Below, one piece after another: positions 43,762 through 53,654 of a DNA stretch of 64,000 nt. This DNA comes from Halobacteriovorax sp. GB3 (GTDB taxonomy: Bacteria; Bdellovibrionota; Bacteriovoracia; Bacteriovoracales; Bacteriovoracaceae). Numbering within the stretch: position 1 is the first letter of the stretch; each line of letters opens with the position of its first letter. The position numbers and the translations under genes are program-made. Location of the stretch: the NCBI RefSeq assembly GCF_028649655.1, contig NZ_JAQSLN010000001.1:558001-622000 (forward strand). Reading direction: 5' to 3'. The notes beneath the pieces are model-generated. The model was not told the DNA's origin. It made no database searches and saw nothing but the letters and a program-made list of their open reading frames with translations.

Positions 43762-44070
43762 GTGAGAGATGAAAGAGTATTTAAGATTCTAACAGAGAAT
43801 GAGTGGGATAAATTTCAAAAAGAAAAAGAGAGCGCTGGCACTGAACTAGATATAAAAGATGGTTTTATACACCTTTGTAGTAGAGAACAGGCCATTGGCG
43901 TCATCGATAGGTACTTTAAAGATATGAACGTGATTACTCTCGAACTGACTAATCAAGATTTATTAGATGCAATTAGATGGGAATCATCTACTAATAATGA
44001 GTATTTTCCTCACTTGTATGTTGAAAGAATTTATTTGCATGACTTTCAGATATGTCATATTCATTCATGA
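43762..44070 (+). CDS. DUF952-family protein
   Basis: 102 residues. VFKILTENEWDKFQKE, then DGFIHLCSREQAIGVIDRYF with the typical HLC, and ALDAIRWESS...YFPHLYVER with the conserved HLYxxR match the DUF952 family. Members are small cytoplasmic proteins of unknown function. GTG start directly after the chemoreceptor stop, so co-transcribed. Its last 80 bases overlap the convergent protease gene, an unusually long 3' overlap. Confidence 0.85.
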   Translation: MRDERVFKILTENEWDKFQKEKESAGTELDIKDGFIHLCSREQAIGVIDRYFKDMNVITLELTNQDLLDAIRWESSTNNEYFPHLYVERIYLHDFQICHIHS

Positions 44071-46282
44071 GGTACTCTTTCGATTTCACTTGAACATATC
44101 TTGATAGTAATTGAGTTGCAAAATAACTTCCTACACCATAATCATTCACTTCAATATCTTTCAAAGTTTGAATAAACTCTTCATTTAAAATATTAACATT
44201 CCTATAGTATGGAGCATTACTTAGTCCCGACTTGAGAGAGGCGATGGCCATCTCATTAATGTGATCAATAACTGCGTTGATTGATGTTTTCATTTTCTCT
44301 TTAAGAGCAAAGAATTCACTATTCTTTGTATAGCCAGCTTTTTCATAACCACATCTTAAAAGAGTGATAACTTCTAAATTATCTTCGTCAAGAAAGTAAG
44401 CTCGTCTTTGATTGAGAAAATTTTCTGATTGAATATCATTTTCACATATAGCTATATATGAATTAGTTCTCTTTTTAGTGATTATTCGTTTTAGATTTTC
44501 ATCGATGCAACTTCTTTGTTCATCAGGACAAGTTTCTTTTAACTCTTTTACGACGAGGTAACCTTTATAAGAATTTAACTGACCTGGGAGATGTTCTCCA
44601 TTTTGTATTGTTTTGAGCGCAGTACTCTTTAAAATTGTAATCACATCATTTCTTTTAAGGTTAGAGAAAATTGAGAGCCAATTGGCAACAGTCGCAGCTA
44701 CCATCGGTGTTGCTCCACTTGTCTCTCCAAAGGAGCTGATCTCGTTGTGAGCATTTATTGTTTGTTGATAATGATCAGCAGGAGCTAGGATAACAACATT
44801 CTTATCAATTTGAGTTGAATTTGTCACAAGTCCACTAGGGGAGTATGAACCCACTAAAATGGCCTTTGATTCTGATTCCCAAGGGTTAACTCTCTTTGGA
44901 AAATCATTTCCCGAGGCCAAAAACCATAAGATGTCTTGCTCATGTGCACGTTCTGCCACTTTCGAAACTGAATCAGTTCTCCATCCGAGTGAATTACTAA
45001 TAATTCTTGTTTTAGGACTTTGTTTCAACGACTCGTCTAAAATATATGAATAATTAAAATCATACATAGCTTTCGCTAAGAGATTTAATTGGACTTTTTC
45101 AGATCCCCCAAATCTCGAATGATTGATTACATTAGCTACATTTGTACCGTGATGATCGGCGACATTTCTATTTCGATGTGTTTTAGAATCAACGCGTACT
45201 TTATTTGGGACATTAATTGCTTTTCTTGTAAAACCACTATCAATGACAGTCACTGGAATATAATCCTCATTTTCATTTCCATTTGATGATATTTCCATTC
45301 TAACAAGATCATTGCCAGAGTATTCGAGAGACCAGTCAGGAGTAAGTTTTTTATCTAAGATATCGATTGATTCAATCTCCTTAATAAGAAATTTATTTTG
45401 AGATTCGATCGTTTTGTTCTTTCTGGTAATTGAGCTTTGAATTTCTTGAATTGTCGCTGTTAATACTTTTTGTACATATGGAATCTTTCCGTAGTGTCTA
45501 GGCGTCCACATATTTGTCCCAAGCCAATTCCTGACTATGTAGAAAAATTGATGGGCATTAGAAATGTCTTCACTTTTTAATTCAGAGAGAGACGTTTTAA
45601 AATTTCTATATTCGTCATTCAATGTTTCTGTAAAAATATGTTTTTCATTAAGTATTAATGCTGAAAAATAGTCTGCAAAAAGCTCTTCGTAATGTTCGAT
45701 ATAACTATTTTGTTTTAAAGCATAAGGAGAAGAGGCAAATAGGTTATAGTCTCTTGTATGTCTTGTCTTTCTTCGAGCATATTCTAACGATTGCTTATCT
45801 TCAAATTGCTTTAGCTCGAATTTTTCATGGGAAAGGGACTCTATCTTTTTTAGGAATCTTTGTAATGGGATTACTTCTTTTTGAATTTCACCTTTTATTA
45901 CATGGTGGGCATATTCATGAATTATGATTGCTTGTCTATTCTTTCCAAGAATTTCATTTCCGTTAATGCTAATTGAAAAAGGAAGATAGATTCTTCCACT
46001 TTTATCATAATGGGGATTAAAATTAGCGTTTTCTAAAATTATAGTGACTGGTTTCGAGTTAAAACTGAAATCAATGGCCAATTCCATTGTTTTTTCAATT
46101 CTTCCTTTTAGTATTAGTGCTTCCTTTTTTTGTTTTTTACAATCATCATCTTGTTTATAGAAAATATGAATTTCAGAGATATTTTCGATGTGGCTCGAAA
46201 GAACTTCACTAGGACAGCTCGTCGCAAAAGAGATTTTAATAGATAAAAAAATGATAATTGAAAGGATGCTCTTTAGATTCAT
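43991..46282 (-). CDS. Secreted protein with HExxH metallopeptidase-like and subtilisin (S8) domains
   Basis: 763 residues with a signal peptide. Domain 1 (~30-230): HEYAHH (122-127, HExxH) in IIIHEYAHHVIKG and HYEELFADYF (~197-206) with a possible third ligand Glu, i.e. gluzincin-like. Domain 2 (~340-570): subtilisin triad D348 (VTVIDSGF), H378 (DHHGTNVAN) and S522 (GETSGATPM), with oxyanion-region Asn in FLASGND. The last ~190 residues have further cysteines and no known fold. Two protease sites in one chain; it may be an exported enzyme that processes itself or envelope proteins. Convergent with the DUF952 gene. Confidence 0.85.
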   Translation of the reverse strand: MNLKSILSIIIFLSIKISFATSCPSEVLSSHIENISEIHIFYKQDDDCKKQKKEALILKGRIEKTMELAIDFSFNSKPVTIILENANFNPHYDKSGRIYLPFSISINGNEILGKNRQAIIIHEYAHHVIKGEIQKEVIPLQRFLKKIESLSHEKFELKQFEDKQSLEYARRKTRHTRDYNLFASSPYALKQNSYIEHYEELFADYFSALILNEKHIFTETLNDEYRNFKTSLSELKSEDISNAHQFFYIVRNWLGTNMWTPRHYGKIPYVQKVLTATIQEIQSSITRKNKTIESQNKFLIKEIESIDILDKKLTPDWSLEYSGNDLVRMEISSNGNENEDYIPVTVIDSGFTRKAINVPNKVRVDSKTHRNRNVADHHGTNVANVINHSRFGGSEKVQLNLLAKAMYDFNYSYILDESLKQSPKTRIISNSLGWRTDSVSKVAERAHEQDILWFLASGNDFPKRVNPWESESKAILVGSYSPSGLVTNSTQIDKNVVILAPADHYQQTINAHNEISSFGETSGATPMVAATVANWLSIFSNLKRNDVITILKSTALKTIQNGEHLPGQLNSYKGYLVVKELKETCPDEQRSCIDENLKRIITKKRTNSYIAICENDIQSENFLNQRRAYFLDEDNLEVITLLRCGYEKAGYTKNSEFFALKEKMKTSINAVIDHINEMAIASLKSGLSNAPYYRNVNILNEEFIQTLKDIEVNDYGVGSYFATQLLSRYVQVKSKEYLMNEYDISESHANKFFQHTSEENTHY

Positions 46283-46395
46283 ACTCTTATTTATAAGTGA
46301 TTCTCGTGATTTGTGCCTTTATCCTTGAATATTTTATAGTGTTTTTCTTTATTTTCGGTGTTGCCTGTTAGGAGAAAAAGTTTGAAGATAGAGGA

Positions 46396-46767
46396 ATGTT
46401 AAAGCGCTTTATAATTAAATTACTCTGCTTCTTTTGTGGCTGTTCTCTTTGTTTTGTTCTTCATACAAAGTTTGATGTTAGTGCTGTCGTTGCTTCTTGT
46501 ATCGTAGGTCTTTTTGGGACATTTATTCCATTATCAAAGCTTGGGAATGTTAAAGATATCCAGAATGCTGTTTATGCTGGAAGCTTTGCTGGCATGTGTT
46601 CAGCAGGAGTGTTGACTCATTTTAGTCAAATCTTTTTTCTATCTCTTTTAGGTGCAAGTTTCTATTTACTTACGATTGATCTATTTAAAGGGTATGGTGG
46701 TAAACTTGGTACAATCGCATTTATTAGTGTTTCTCTTGTTTATTTACTAAAAGGAAGTCTTTTGTGA
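46396..46767 (+). CDS. Small membrane protein 1 of a paralogous pair
   Basis: 123 residues with four or more membrane segments and small residues in the centre: AGSFAGMCSAGVL near residue 71. The second protein of the pair has the similar GGTFVGMSCPT, so the two seem to be distant duplicates that could form a heteromeric transporter or channel. No family recognised by eye. The next gene starts inside its stop codon. Confidence 0.6.
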   Translation: MLKRFIIKLLCFFCGCSLCFVLHTKFDVSAVVASCIVGLFGTFIPLSKLGNVKDIQNAVYAGSFAGMCSAGVLTHFSQIFFLSLLGASFYLLTIDLFKGYGGKLGTIAFISVSLVYLLKGSLL

Positions 46768-47150
46768 TTGCGATGAGTCTCTTTATTTCTTGTATTGCTG
46801 CATGGCTTACTTTTGAAGTCTCAAAGTATCCACAAGTTGGTAGTATTAGAGCATCTGCTGGTTTAACTTTACTATCATTTATAGATTTTAACTTGATTCA
46901 CTACTTCTTTGATATCGATGTTCTTTATTTCACTAGTATTTTCTTTGGTGGAACCTTTGTCGGAATGAGTTGTCCTACAAAAGTTACGACTATTGAAATT
47001 CTTATTAGTGCTTGTTTCTTTGCACTCTTTTTTATTTTTCTCGTTCCACTGGTTCCTGGTATGGGTGGAGCTCTTGGACTGAGTGCATTTCTCTCTGTTG
47101 TCCAGACCAAGATCCTTCACAGAAGCTTATTTAAGAAAGTAAACCATTAA
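46764..47150 (+). CDS. Small membrane protein 2 of a paralogous pair
   Basis: 128 residues with four membrane segments (FISCIAAWLTF, LTLLSFIDFNLIHYFF, SACFFALFFIFLVPLVPG, and a central VLYFTSIFFGGTFVGM). GTG start overlapping the previous stop by four bases. It shares the G-F-x-G-M patch with its partner. Converges on the pullulanase gene with a 24-base overlap. Confidence 0.6.
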   Translation: MIAMSLFISCIAAWLTFEVSKYPQVGSIRASAGLTLLSFIDFNLIHYFFDIDVLYFTSIFFGGTFVGMSCPTKVTTIEILISACFFALFFIFLVPLVPGMGGALGLSAFLSVVQTKILHRSLFKKVNH

Positions 47151-50120
47151 GCTCATACAGGGTACACTTATCTTGCCATTTTTCTTATCAATAAAAGCTT
47201 CTTCTCTTAATTCTGTACCTGAGTTGTCGAGTAGTTCTTTCAAAACTTTCTCGTTTGATTCGCTCAAATCCTTTGCCAAGACAATATTACCATTTTTGAT
47301 ATCATCATCTTGAAAATGGAGCCATTCGTCCCATGATGTGTTGAAAAGAACATAGGCGGCCTTATTATCTGAATCGATTCTTTCGCCATTTCTATCGTCA
47401 ATTTTCATCACTAAGAGTCGTGAGTCATGATTTCCATTTTTATCTGTGATATTTTCTGGAAAGCTAACTTTTTGTTGCACTTGCTCTCTTGTTCTCAATC
47501 TAAAAAGAGGGGAGCTCTTTCTTGTTTGAAGCATTGTTTTAAACCACTCCAAATTGTTTTTAATCTGATCACTTGAAGGACTTGGGATTTTAAGAAGTCT
47601 TTCTTTCCAATTTGGCCATGCATGTAGGTTTTCTTCCTGCCACGCTGGTGGAAGTCCTTTTCGCCAGTTATTTGTTGTATACGTATAATCTAGACGGTTG
47701 AACCAGTCTCCCGAGTTATAAGAGTTTTCATCTCCAGATTTTGAACGAAGAATTTCTACCCCTGCGTGAAAAAATGGAATTCCTTGAGCAAGAGAGATAA
47801 AGCCAATACCCATTTGTTGCATCTTCACAACCTTTTCCATTGGGGCCCATAATCCTACTTTTGCTAGAAGGTGATCAAAGAGAGTTGCTTTGTCATGTGC
47901 CGTCAAATAGTTGATCGTCTCATCGGGACTATTATAAATTCCTTCGTGCCAGTCATTCATTGTCGCTCTTAAGGCTAGTTTTACTTGATCGCGATTTTCA
48001 GTTTTATCAGTAAGGTAAGAGTCATCGACAAAGAGTTCTCTTTCATTTTGTCCCTTTCCTTTGATGCTATCTCTAAAGATATGATTAAAACTTCCAAGTC
48101 CCATTTTAAGTGAAGCTGCTCCCCATTGGTGCAGACTTTCTTCTGGTAAAAGCCACTTGAGAGAGCCAAAATCCCATCCTTCGCCGTAAAGGTAGACTCC
48201 TTTTCCGTTTACTCCATCTTTTTCAAGCGTTAGAGAATTGATCGACTCTCTGATATCAACGAGTGTTTCTTTTGTTAGAAAATTCATTAGATCAAATCTA
48301 ATTCCATCTAATTTATAGTGACGAACCCAGTTGACTGTCGCATCTTTAATTAGTTTTTGAACCATCGTGTTTTCACTGGCCGTGTCAAAACAACAAGAAT
48401 CTTTTGTCGCGACTCCAAAGTGATCGAGTCGATAGTAGTAATCTGGTACGATCTTATTAAAGACACTATTGTCATAGGTATGATTAAAAACAACATCGAC
48501 AATTACTCTTAGTCCGCTTTCATGAAGTGATTGAACGGCTTCTCTAAGTTCTTTTACACGAGCACCGCCATTGGTGTCACTTGCATAAGCCCCCTCTGGG
48601 GCCATGTAATGATGAGGATCATATCCCCAGTTAAATCCATCGAGATCCTTAATCTTTGTCATGATCTCTTGTTGCTGATCGCTATCAATAGGAAGTCCTT
48701 CTAGAACTTCTAAAATGGTTTTATCTTTAAACTCATGGTTTGGATCAAGTTTCTCCATTTTGTCTGTAAGTTCAATTCTTTGCTCTCTATTTTCATTAAT
48801 TGAGGCCATGTCATTAATTGGAAGAAGGTGAATGTGAGTTAATCCAGATTTTGCAAGTTCACTTAAATGCTTCATACCGTGTGAATCTTTTCTGGTGAAC
48901 GCTTTGAATGTTCCTTTTTCATTTGCTGGCACTTTTGGGTCGAAGACCGAGAAATCTCTTGTATGAAGTTCATAGATCGTCATATCTGTAGGAGACTCTA
49001 GAGGGTAGTACTCAGTTGTCTTGTGCTTATTCCATCCTTTAGGAGCAAAAGATTTATTGAGATCGACTATCTGAGATCTCTTACTATTTTCACTTAATGA
49101 AAGAGAGTAGGGATCAGTGACTAGATGTGTTTCTATTTCACCAGCTTCTCTTTGAAACTGCTCAATCTCATAGACGTAGTATTTATTTTCATCACTCAAT
49201 GCTAATTCGCTATTCCATAGTCCATTTTTCTCTTTCATCTCAATAGTGCGGTACTCCTTCGAATTAGCGCTATCATAGACTCTTAGGCGAATATTTCTTG
49301 CCGTTGGTGACCATAGGTTGATGTCGATTTTATTTTTTGAGACGACTGCCCCAAGTTCTATTTCTTTATTACTGAAAAATTGATCCAGTACTCCGGCCTT
49401 TTGGAGACCTGAACTATCAATAATATTCCCCTGCTCATCACGAATAACAACAACCATATGTTCTTTGACAAGAGCTCTTACCTGAGATTCATCTAAATCG
49501 AATTCTATTTTAGAAAATTGATGATCTCTTAGAAAGGCCCATCTCTTATAAAAAGAACTTTCTTCGTTGTGAAAGTTTCCTTTTAATGTTCCTTTAATTG
49601 GAGAGACCACTTTTCCTTCAACGAGTACTTGTTTGCCCTTAACTCGAATAGCACCTTGATCGTTGTGATAAAGTTCTATTTGATGATTTTGTGAAAGTTG
49701 AGATGGCCATGCTACAGTTCTTTGTTCAATCCAACGTCCTTTAAGATCGTAGACTTTTTCAAGAGCTTCTGTTGCTTCTTGTTTACTGTAAAAGGCCTTA
49801 CCCGCTCCTTGAATAAAGAAGACCTTTTCTCCTTTTGTCGGATCAACTTCAACTGGTCCGAGATCAGATTGTCCATTTTTGTGAACGATGACATAGAAAG
49901 GCGATTCATTTTGAAGATCGAGATTGACTGCTGTTGAAAGAGGATGAACTTCTGGCCAAACTGTTCGTTGTGACTTTTTAATAGATTCTCCCCAAACGTG
50001 GATACCGTACTGCTGAGCTTTTGAATCTTTTCTAAGATAGTTAATTTCTACTGCACTGGCCGTCGTTGTCACTGCGTATGCACAGAAAAGTAAAACTAGC
50101 ATTTTGTCCAAAAATCTCAT
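47127..50120 (-). CDS. Exported pullulanase-type glycoside hydrolase (GH13)
   Basis: 997 residues with a signal peptide (MLVLLFCAYAVTTTASA). Order: an N-terminal pullulanase-associated domain (~20-130), a linker, a CBM48-like region (KIDINLWSPTARNIRLRVYD), then the GH13 barrel with TIYELHTRDFS, VIVDVVFNHTY (region I), GIRFDLMNF (region II, nucleophile Asp), LYGEGWDFG (region III, acid/base Glu) and INYLTAHDKATLFD (region IV). The YELHxRDF and GEGWDFG forms are typical of alpha-1,6-cleaving pullulanases. It hydrolyses branch points of pullulan, glycogen or starch outside the cytoplasm. No membrane anchor is seen. Confidence 0.9.
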   Translation of the reverse strand: MRFLDKMLVLLFCAYAVTTTASAVEINYLRKDSKAQQYGIHVWGESIKKSQRTVWPEVHPLSTAVNLDLQNESPFYVIVHKNGQSDLGPVEVDPTKGEKVFFIQGAGKAFYSKQEATEALEKVYDLKGRWIEQRTVAWPSQLSQNHQIELYHNDQGAIRVKGKQVLVEGKVVSPIKGTLKGNFHNEESSFYKRWAFLRDHQFSKIEFDLDESQVRALVKEHMVVVIRDEQGNIIDSSGLQKAGVLDQFFSNKEIELGAVVSKNKIDINLWSPTARNIRLRVYDSANSKEYRTIEMKEKNGLWNSELALSDENKYYVYEIEQFQREAGEIETHLVTDPYSLSLSENSKRSQIVDLNKSFAPKGWNKHKTTEYYPLESPTDMTIYELHTRDFSVFDPKVPANEKGTFKAFTRKDSHGMKHLSELAKSGLTHIHLLPINDMASINENREQRIELTDKMEKLDPNHEFKDKTILEVLEGLPIDSDQQQEIMTKIKDLDGFNWGYDPHHYMAPEGAYASDTNGGARVKELREAVQSLHESGLRVIVDVVFNHTYDNSVFNKIVPDYYYRLDHFGVATKDSCCFDTASENTMVQKLIKDATVNWVRHYKLDGIRFDLMNFLTKETLVDIRESINSLTLEKDGVNGKGVYLYGEGWDFGSLKWLLPEESLHQWGAASLKMGLGSFNHIFRDSIKGKGQNERELFVDDSYLTDKTENRDQVKLALRATMNDWHEGIYNSPDETINYLTAHDKATLFDHLLAKVGLWAPMEKVVKMQQMGIGFISLAQGIPFFHAGVEILRSKSGDENSYNSGDWFNRLDYTYTTNNWRKGLPPAWQEENLHAWPNWKERLLKIPSPSSDQIKNNLEWFKTMLQTRKSSPLFRLRTREQVQQKVSFPENITDKNGNHDSRLLVMKIDDRNGERIDSDNKAAYVLFNTSWDEWLHFQDDDIKNGNIVLAKDLSESNEKVLKELLDNSGTELREEAFIDKKNGKISVPCMSLMVYFLK

Positions 50121-50315
50121 GATATCTCCAAAAATTGTTTTTTTATTTAAAGCAAATAAGGTGCCAAACTGATGTTGTTGAATAGTGTGGGTATGGACTC
50201 GATATCGTCTAAAACTTAGACAGTTGCTCCTAAACCTAACAAAACCCTAATGCAATAGAGATGGACTTTAATTTGGTTCTCATTAGATAATTGGCCTTTA
50301 ATTATGGGGGAAAGA

Positions 50316-51608
50316 ATGAAAGAGAGAATCGCAAACTATTTTGAATTTGAACGAAATGAGACGAATTTTAAGACTGAAATTCTCGCTGGGATTACAACCT
50401 TTCTAGCAACGGCATATATCATTATTGTGAATCCACAGATTCTAGCTCAATCGGGTCTTTCTTTTAATGCCGTTGTTACGGCGACAATTATTGTGACATT
50501 TTTTTCTTCGGCCATGATGGGTCTCTATGCTAAGAACCCCATTGTTCTTGCACCCGGAATGGGAATTAATGCTTTTTTCACATACAGTATTGTTCTAGGG
50601 ATGGGAGTTAGTCCTTATGTCGCTCTCGGTGCTATCTTTTGGTCAGGTGTATTTTTTCTACTTATGAGTATCTTTAATATAAGAGAGATTATTGTTAAGG
50701 CAATTCCTCGCAACTTAAGACTTTCCATTGCAACTGGAATAGGCTTTTTTATTGCCCTTATTGGTTTAATTAATGGTGGTGTTGTCGTTGATAACCCTGC
50801 AACTCTTATTAGTGCTGCTAAATTAGATGCTAATGTTGCACTCTTTTTTGTATCACTTCTTTTCATTGCGATTCTTTCTTATTATAAAATTGGTGGTGCT
50901 CTTGTTATTGGAATTCTCTTTAGTGCTTTTGGTTTTCATTTCTTAAATGATGTTAAAGTTGGTGCCACTCTCATTTCTTCGCCAGATTTCTCTCTTCTTG
51001 GAAAATTAGATTTTACTAATTCACTCGCTCCAGGGCTTATTCATGTGATTTTTAGTCTTATCTTTACCGATCTCTTTGATTCGCTCTCTACTTTTGTCGC
51101 GGTCTCGGAAGCAGGTAATCTAAAAGACAGCAATGGTGAACCCAGAAATTTAAAAAAGTCTCTTTTGGTCGATTCCATGGCCACGCTCATTTCTGGTCTT
51201 TTTGGAACAAGTTCTGCTACTAGCTATATTGAGTCTGGTGCAGGAATCTCTCAAGGAGGAAGAAGTGGTCTTGTGGCCCTTATTGCGGGTTTTCTTTTTC
51301 TACCGTTTCTCTTTCTCTCTCCGGCCCTTTCTCTTTTTCCAAGCTTTTCAACAGCTCCAGTCCTTGTTTTTGTGGGACTTCTCATGAGCCGCTCTATAAC
51401 AATGATTAATTTTAAAGATCTTGATGAGGCCCTTCCTGCATTTCTTAGCATGATGTTAATTCCACTAACATATTCTATTGGTCAGGGGATTATCTGGGGG
51501 TTTTTGAGTTACACAGTTTTAAAAATTGTTCTTGGTAAGAGAAATGAAGTTTCTCTAGGACTGATCATCATTGATATTTTCTGTTTGCTCTCTCTTCTTA
51601 TGAAGTAG
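50316..51608 (+). CDS. NCS2/AzgA-type purine permease
   Basis: About 430 residues with ~12-14 membrane segments. KTEILAGITTFLATAYIIIVNP at the N-terminus, GMGINAFFTY, RLSIATGIGFFIALIGLINGG, FTDLFDSLSTFVAVSE and FGTSSATSYIESGAGI match the azgA-type adenine/guanine/hypoxanthine permeases of the NCS2 superfamily. Uptake of purines or hypoxanthine by proton symport is likely. Start ATG 50316 is chosen, because GGGGGAAAG precedes it; ATG 50304 would be upstream of that site. The gap 50,121-50,315 has no purine-riboswitch consensus. Confidence 0.9.
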   Translation: MKERIANYFEFERNETNFKTEILAGITTFLATAYIIIVNPQILAQSGLSFNAVVTATIIVTFFSSAMMGLYAKNPIVLAPGMGINAFFTYSIVLGMGVSPYVALGAIFWSGVFFLLMSIFNIREIIVKAIPRNLRLSIATGIGFFIALIGLINGGVVVDNPATLISAAKLDANVALFFVSLLFIAILSYYKIGGALVIGILFSAFGFHFLNDVKVGATLISSPDFSLLGKLDFTNSLAPGLIHVIFSLIFTDLFDSLSTFVAVSEAGNLKDSNGEPRNLKKSLLVDSMATLISGLFGTSSATSYIESGAGISQGGRSGLVALIAGFLFLPFLFLSPALSLFPSFSTAPVLVFVGLLMSRSITMINFKDLDEALPAFLSMMLIPLTYSIGQGIIWGFLSYTVLKIVLGKRNEVSLGLIIIDIFCLLSLLMK

Positions 51609-51737
51609 AAAATTAGAAAAAAATACGCACTCTAAGTATTTGGAAACTAGTAGCTTCAAACAAAAGATCCTTGGCCTGTATTCAATTCTTGACCAAAATT
51701 TTTGGGGATGAGATGTCTAGAGGGATAGGAGTTTTTT

Positions 51738-52226
51738 ATGAAGGCGATTTTATTAGCAATGTCATTTATTTTCGGTACGGCGCAGGCCTATGATGTCTGT
51801 AATGCCAAAGAAGAGTATCCCTATAACTATTATCTTTCAGTGAAAGAAACGAATAAGAGTTATAGAGAGCTTGCTGAGACTTATATTGTTCAATGCTATT
51901 ATCGCAATAAAAGAGATATGCACGCTGTTAGTGAGTCTACTATTGAGCTTCATGAACGTATTGAAAAAGAAAGAGAATTAAAATGTGTACCGGCTCCTGA
52001 TGTCTTCGAAAAGGTTAATTACATTTTTAAAACTCTTGAAAATAGCTCTGTCTGTTTTGACAAGGAAGATAAACCCTATCTTCTTCGTTATAAGAGTCGC
52101 TATAAAGTATCAGAATATAAGCGTTATAAAATGTTCGGTTTCTTTCCAGAGCGTTTTGCTAGTGAATTTGATTTCTCTTTAATGAAGTACCGTTTAAGAA
52201 AGATATCTAAAGATTCCTTTGAGTAA
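51738..52226 (+). CDS. Small secreted protein, unknown
   Basis: 162 residues with signal peptide (MKAILLAMSFIFGTAQA). The mature part is Tyr- and Lys-rich, mostly helical, with four cysteines (YDVCNAKEEY, VQCYYRNK, LKCVPAPD, VCFDKEDKP) that could form two disulfides. No family recognised. GGATAGGAG ribosome site. Confidence 0.6.
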   Translation: MKAILLAMSFIFGTAQAYDVCNAKEEYPYNYYLSVKETNKSYRELAETYIVQCYYRNKRDMHAVSESTIELHERIEKERELKCVPAPDVFEKVNYIFKTLENSSVCFDKEDKPYLLRYKSRYKVSEYKRYKMFGFFPERFASEFDFSLMKYRLRKISKDSFE

Positions 52227-52314
52227 ATATCATTGCCGCTTAAATTTAGACTAATTTAAATAACGGATAGCAATTTCCGAGTAAAATTAGAGTGACTTAC
52301 AATGGAGTCTCTCT

Positions 52315-53538
52315 GTGAAACTACGGTGGTATCACCATTTCTTTAGTCTCGGTATTGCTATATGTATACTCATGGTTATGAGTGGATTCTATTTCTATAA
52401 CGTTGAAGAGAATCAAGAATTACGAATTAAGAGTTATATAGCGAGTATTGAAAAAAGTATCATGAGTGAAGTTCGCCTTCTCAATGCCATTGTTCTTTCC
52501 TTTAAAAGTGATAAGGCCGTTTTAAATTTTCTAAATTCAAAAAATGAAAACGAGGAACTTAAGAAATTTCTCGATCATCGAGTAAAAACAACTCTCTTTA
52601 ATTTCACAAATATTAATCAATTTCGCCTTTTAGATGTAAATGGCCTAGAAGTCTATCGTCTAAACTCTTACGGAGGTACGATACTCTTTGTCGATAAGAG
52701 AAACCTTCAAGATAAATCGAATCGCTACTACTATAAAGAAATGATTGAACTCAATCGCTATTCATCTTATTTTTCAATGATTGATTTTAATATCGAGCAA
52801 GGGAGAGTTCAATACCCCTTGACGACTATGATGAGAGCAGGGACAAATATCTACAGTAGCGAGGACGTTCGAGTCGGCTCGATTATTATTAATATTAATA
52901 TGGATAAAGTTTTAAAAGACGCTCAAATAGATGAGAAAGTCGATTTTTCTATTATCAATGCCAAAGGTGAGGCCATTAATGGTGATAAATTCTTTTTTTC
53001 TTCTCAGGCTGAATTTATTAAAAGTAATGGAAAGCTTAAAAATTTCGATGAAGAGAGTTTGAAAAAAGTTGTTAAAGAAAAATCACAGCTCTTTAGAAAA
53101 GTATTAACTAAGAAGATCGATTTATCAGATCAACAGTATATTTTTATTGCGGGTATCAATCCAGCATTTGTTGATGAACAAAGGTGGGATTATTTCTTCA
53201 TGGCCTTTCACGCCTTTTTATCCATTGTTGTTTTTAATTATCTTGTCTTTTTTCTTTATAATTTTATTAAAAAAGGTGATGACTATAAAAAGGTGATTAA
53301 ATTTTTAAAAATTGAATCCAATCAATTGCAATCTGATAAAGATAATTTGATTGAGTCATTAGGTCTTGTTTCATGCGAGATTGTAGAGCCTGTAAATTCC
53401 CTTGAAGACTCAGCTCTTTTGATTGAGGGCTTTCTAGATTCGCAGGAGATAGAGCTTGCTCGTGAAGAATGTCAGGTACTGTCATCGCGCCTAAAGCAGC
53501 TAAAATCCTTTATTCAAAGACTAAAGTCTTCAAAATAA
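52315..53538 (+). CDS. Cache-like membrane sensor with a degenerate histidine-kinase dimerisation helix
   Basis: 407 residues: TM1 ~12-30, a ~250-residue periplasmic region with a Cache/PDC-like strand pattern (FRLLDVNGLEVYRLN, YYYKEMIELNRYSSYFSM, DVRVGSIIININMDKVL, DFSIINAKGEAI), then TM2 ~290-312 (FFMAFHAFLSIVVFNYLVFFLY). The C-terminal ~75 residues look like a DHp hairpin: LVSCEIVEPVNSL aligns with an H-box of the SHEIRNPLNSL type, but the phosphorylated His is Cys354, and no ATPase domain follows. GTG start. The next gene is a soluble histidine kinase, which could act in trans. Confidence 0.75.
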   Translation: MKLRWYHHFFSLGIAICILMVMSGFYFYNVEENQELRIKSYIASIEKSIMSEVRLLNAIVLSFKSDKAVLNFLNSKNENEELKKFLDHRVKTTLFNFTNINQFRLLDVNGLEVYRLNSYGGTILFVDKRNLQDKSNRYYYKEMIELNRYSSYFSMIDFNIEQGRVQYPLTTMMRAGTNIYSSEDVRVGSIIININMDKVLKDAQIDEKVDFSIINAKGEAINGDKFFFSSQAEFIKSNGKLKNFDEESLKKVVKEKSQLFRKVLTKKIDLSDQQYIFIAGINPAFVDEQRWDYFFMAFHAFLSIVVFNYLVFFLYNFIKKGDDYKKVIKFLKIESNQLQSDKDNLIESLGLVSCEIVEPVNSLEDSALLIEGFLDSQEIELAREECQVLSSRLKQLKSFIQRLKSSK

Positions 53539-53654
53539 CTGAATTTCTATTCATTTTGCGAAAAACTTAAAAAATGTCTAACAAAACATTTGTTTCTTAT
53601 TTTAAAGCCAATTTCATTTCGCTATTTAATACTTAGCATTAAAAATTGGTGATC

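Noticed and set aside
50121-50315. Purine riboswitch before the permease gene
   Set aside because: The conserved core of purine aptamers is not readable; only a small GTCTA/TAGAC hairpin is present.
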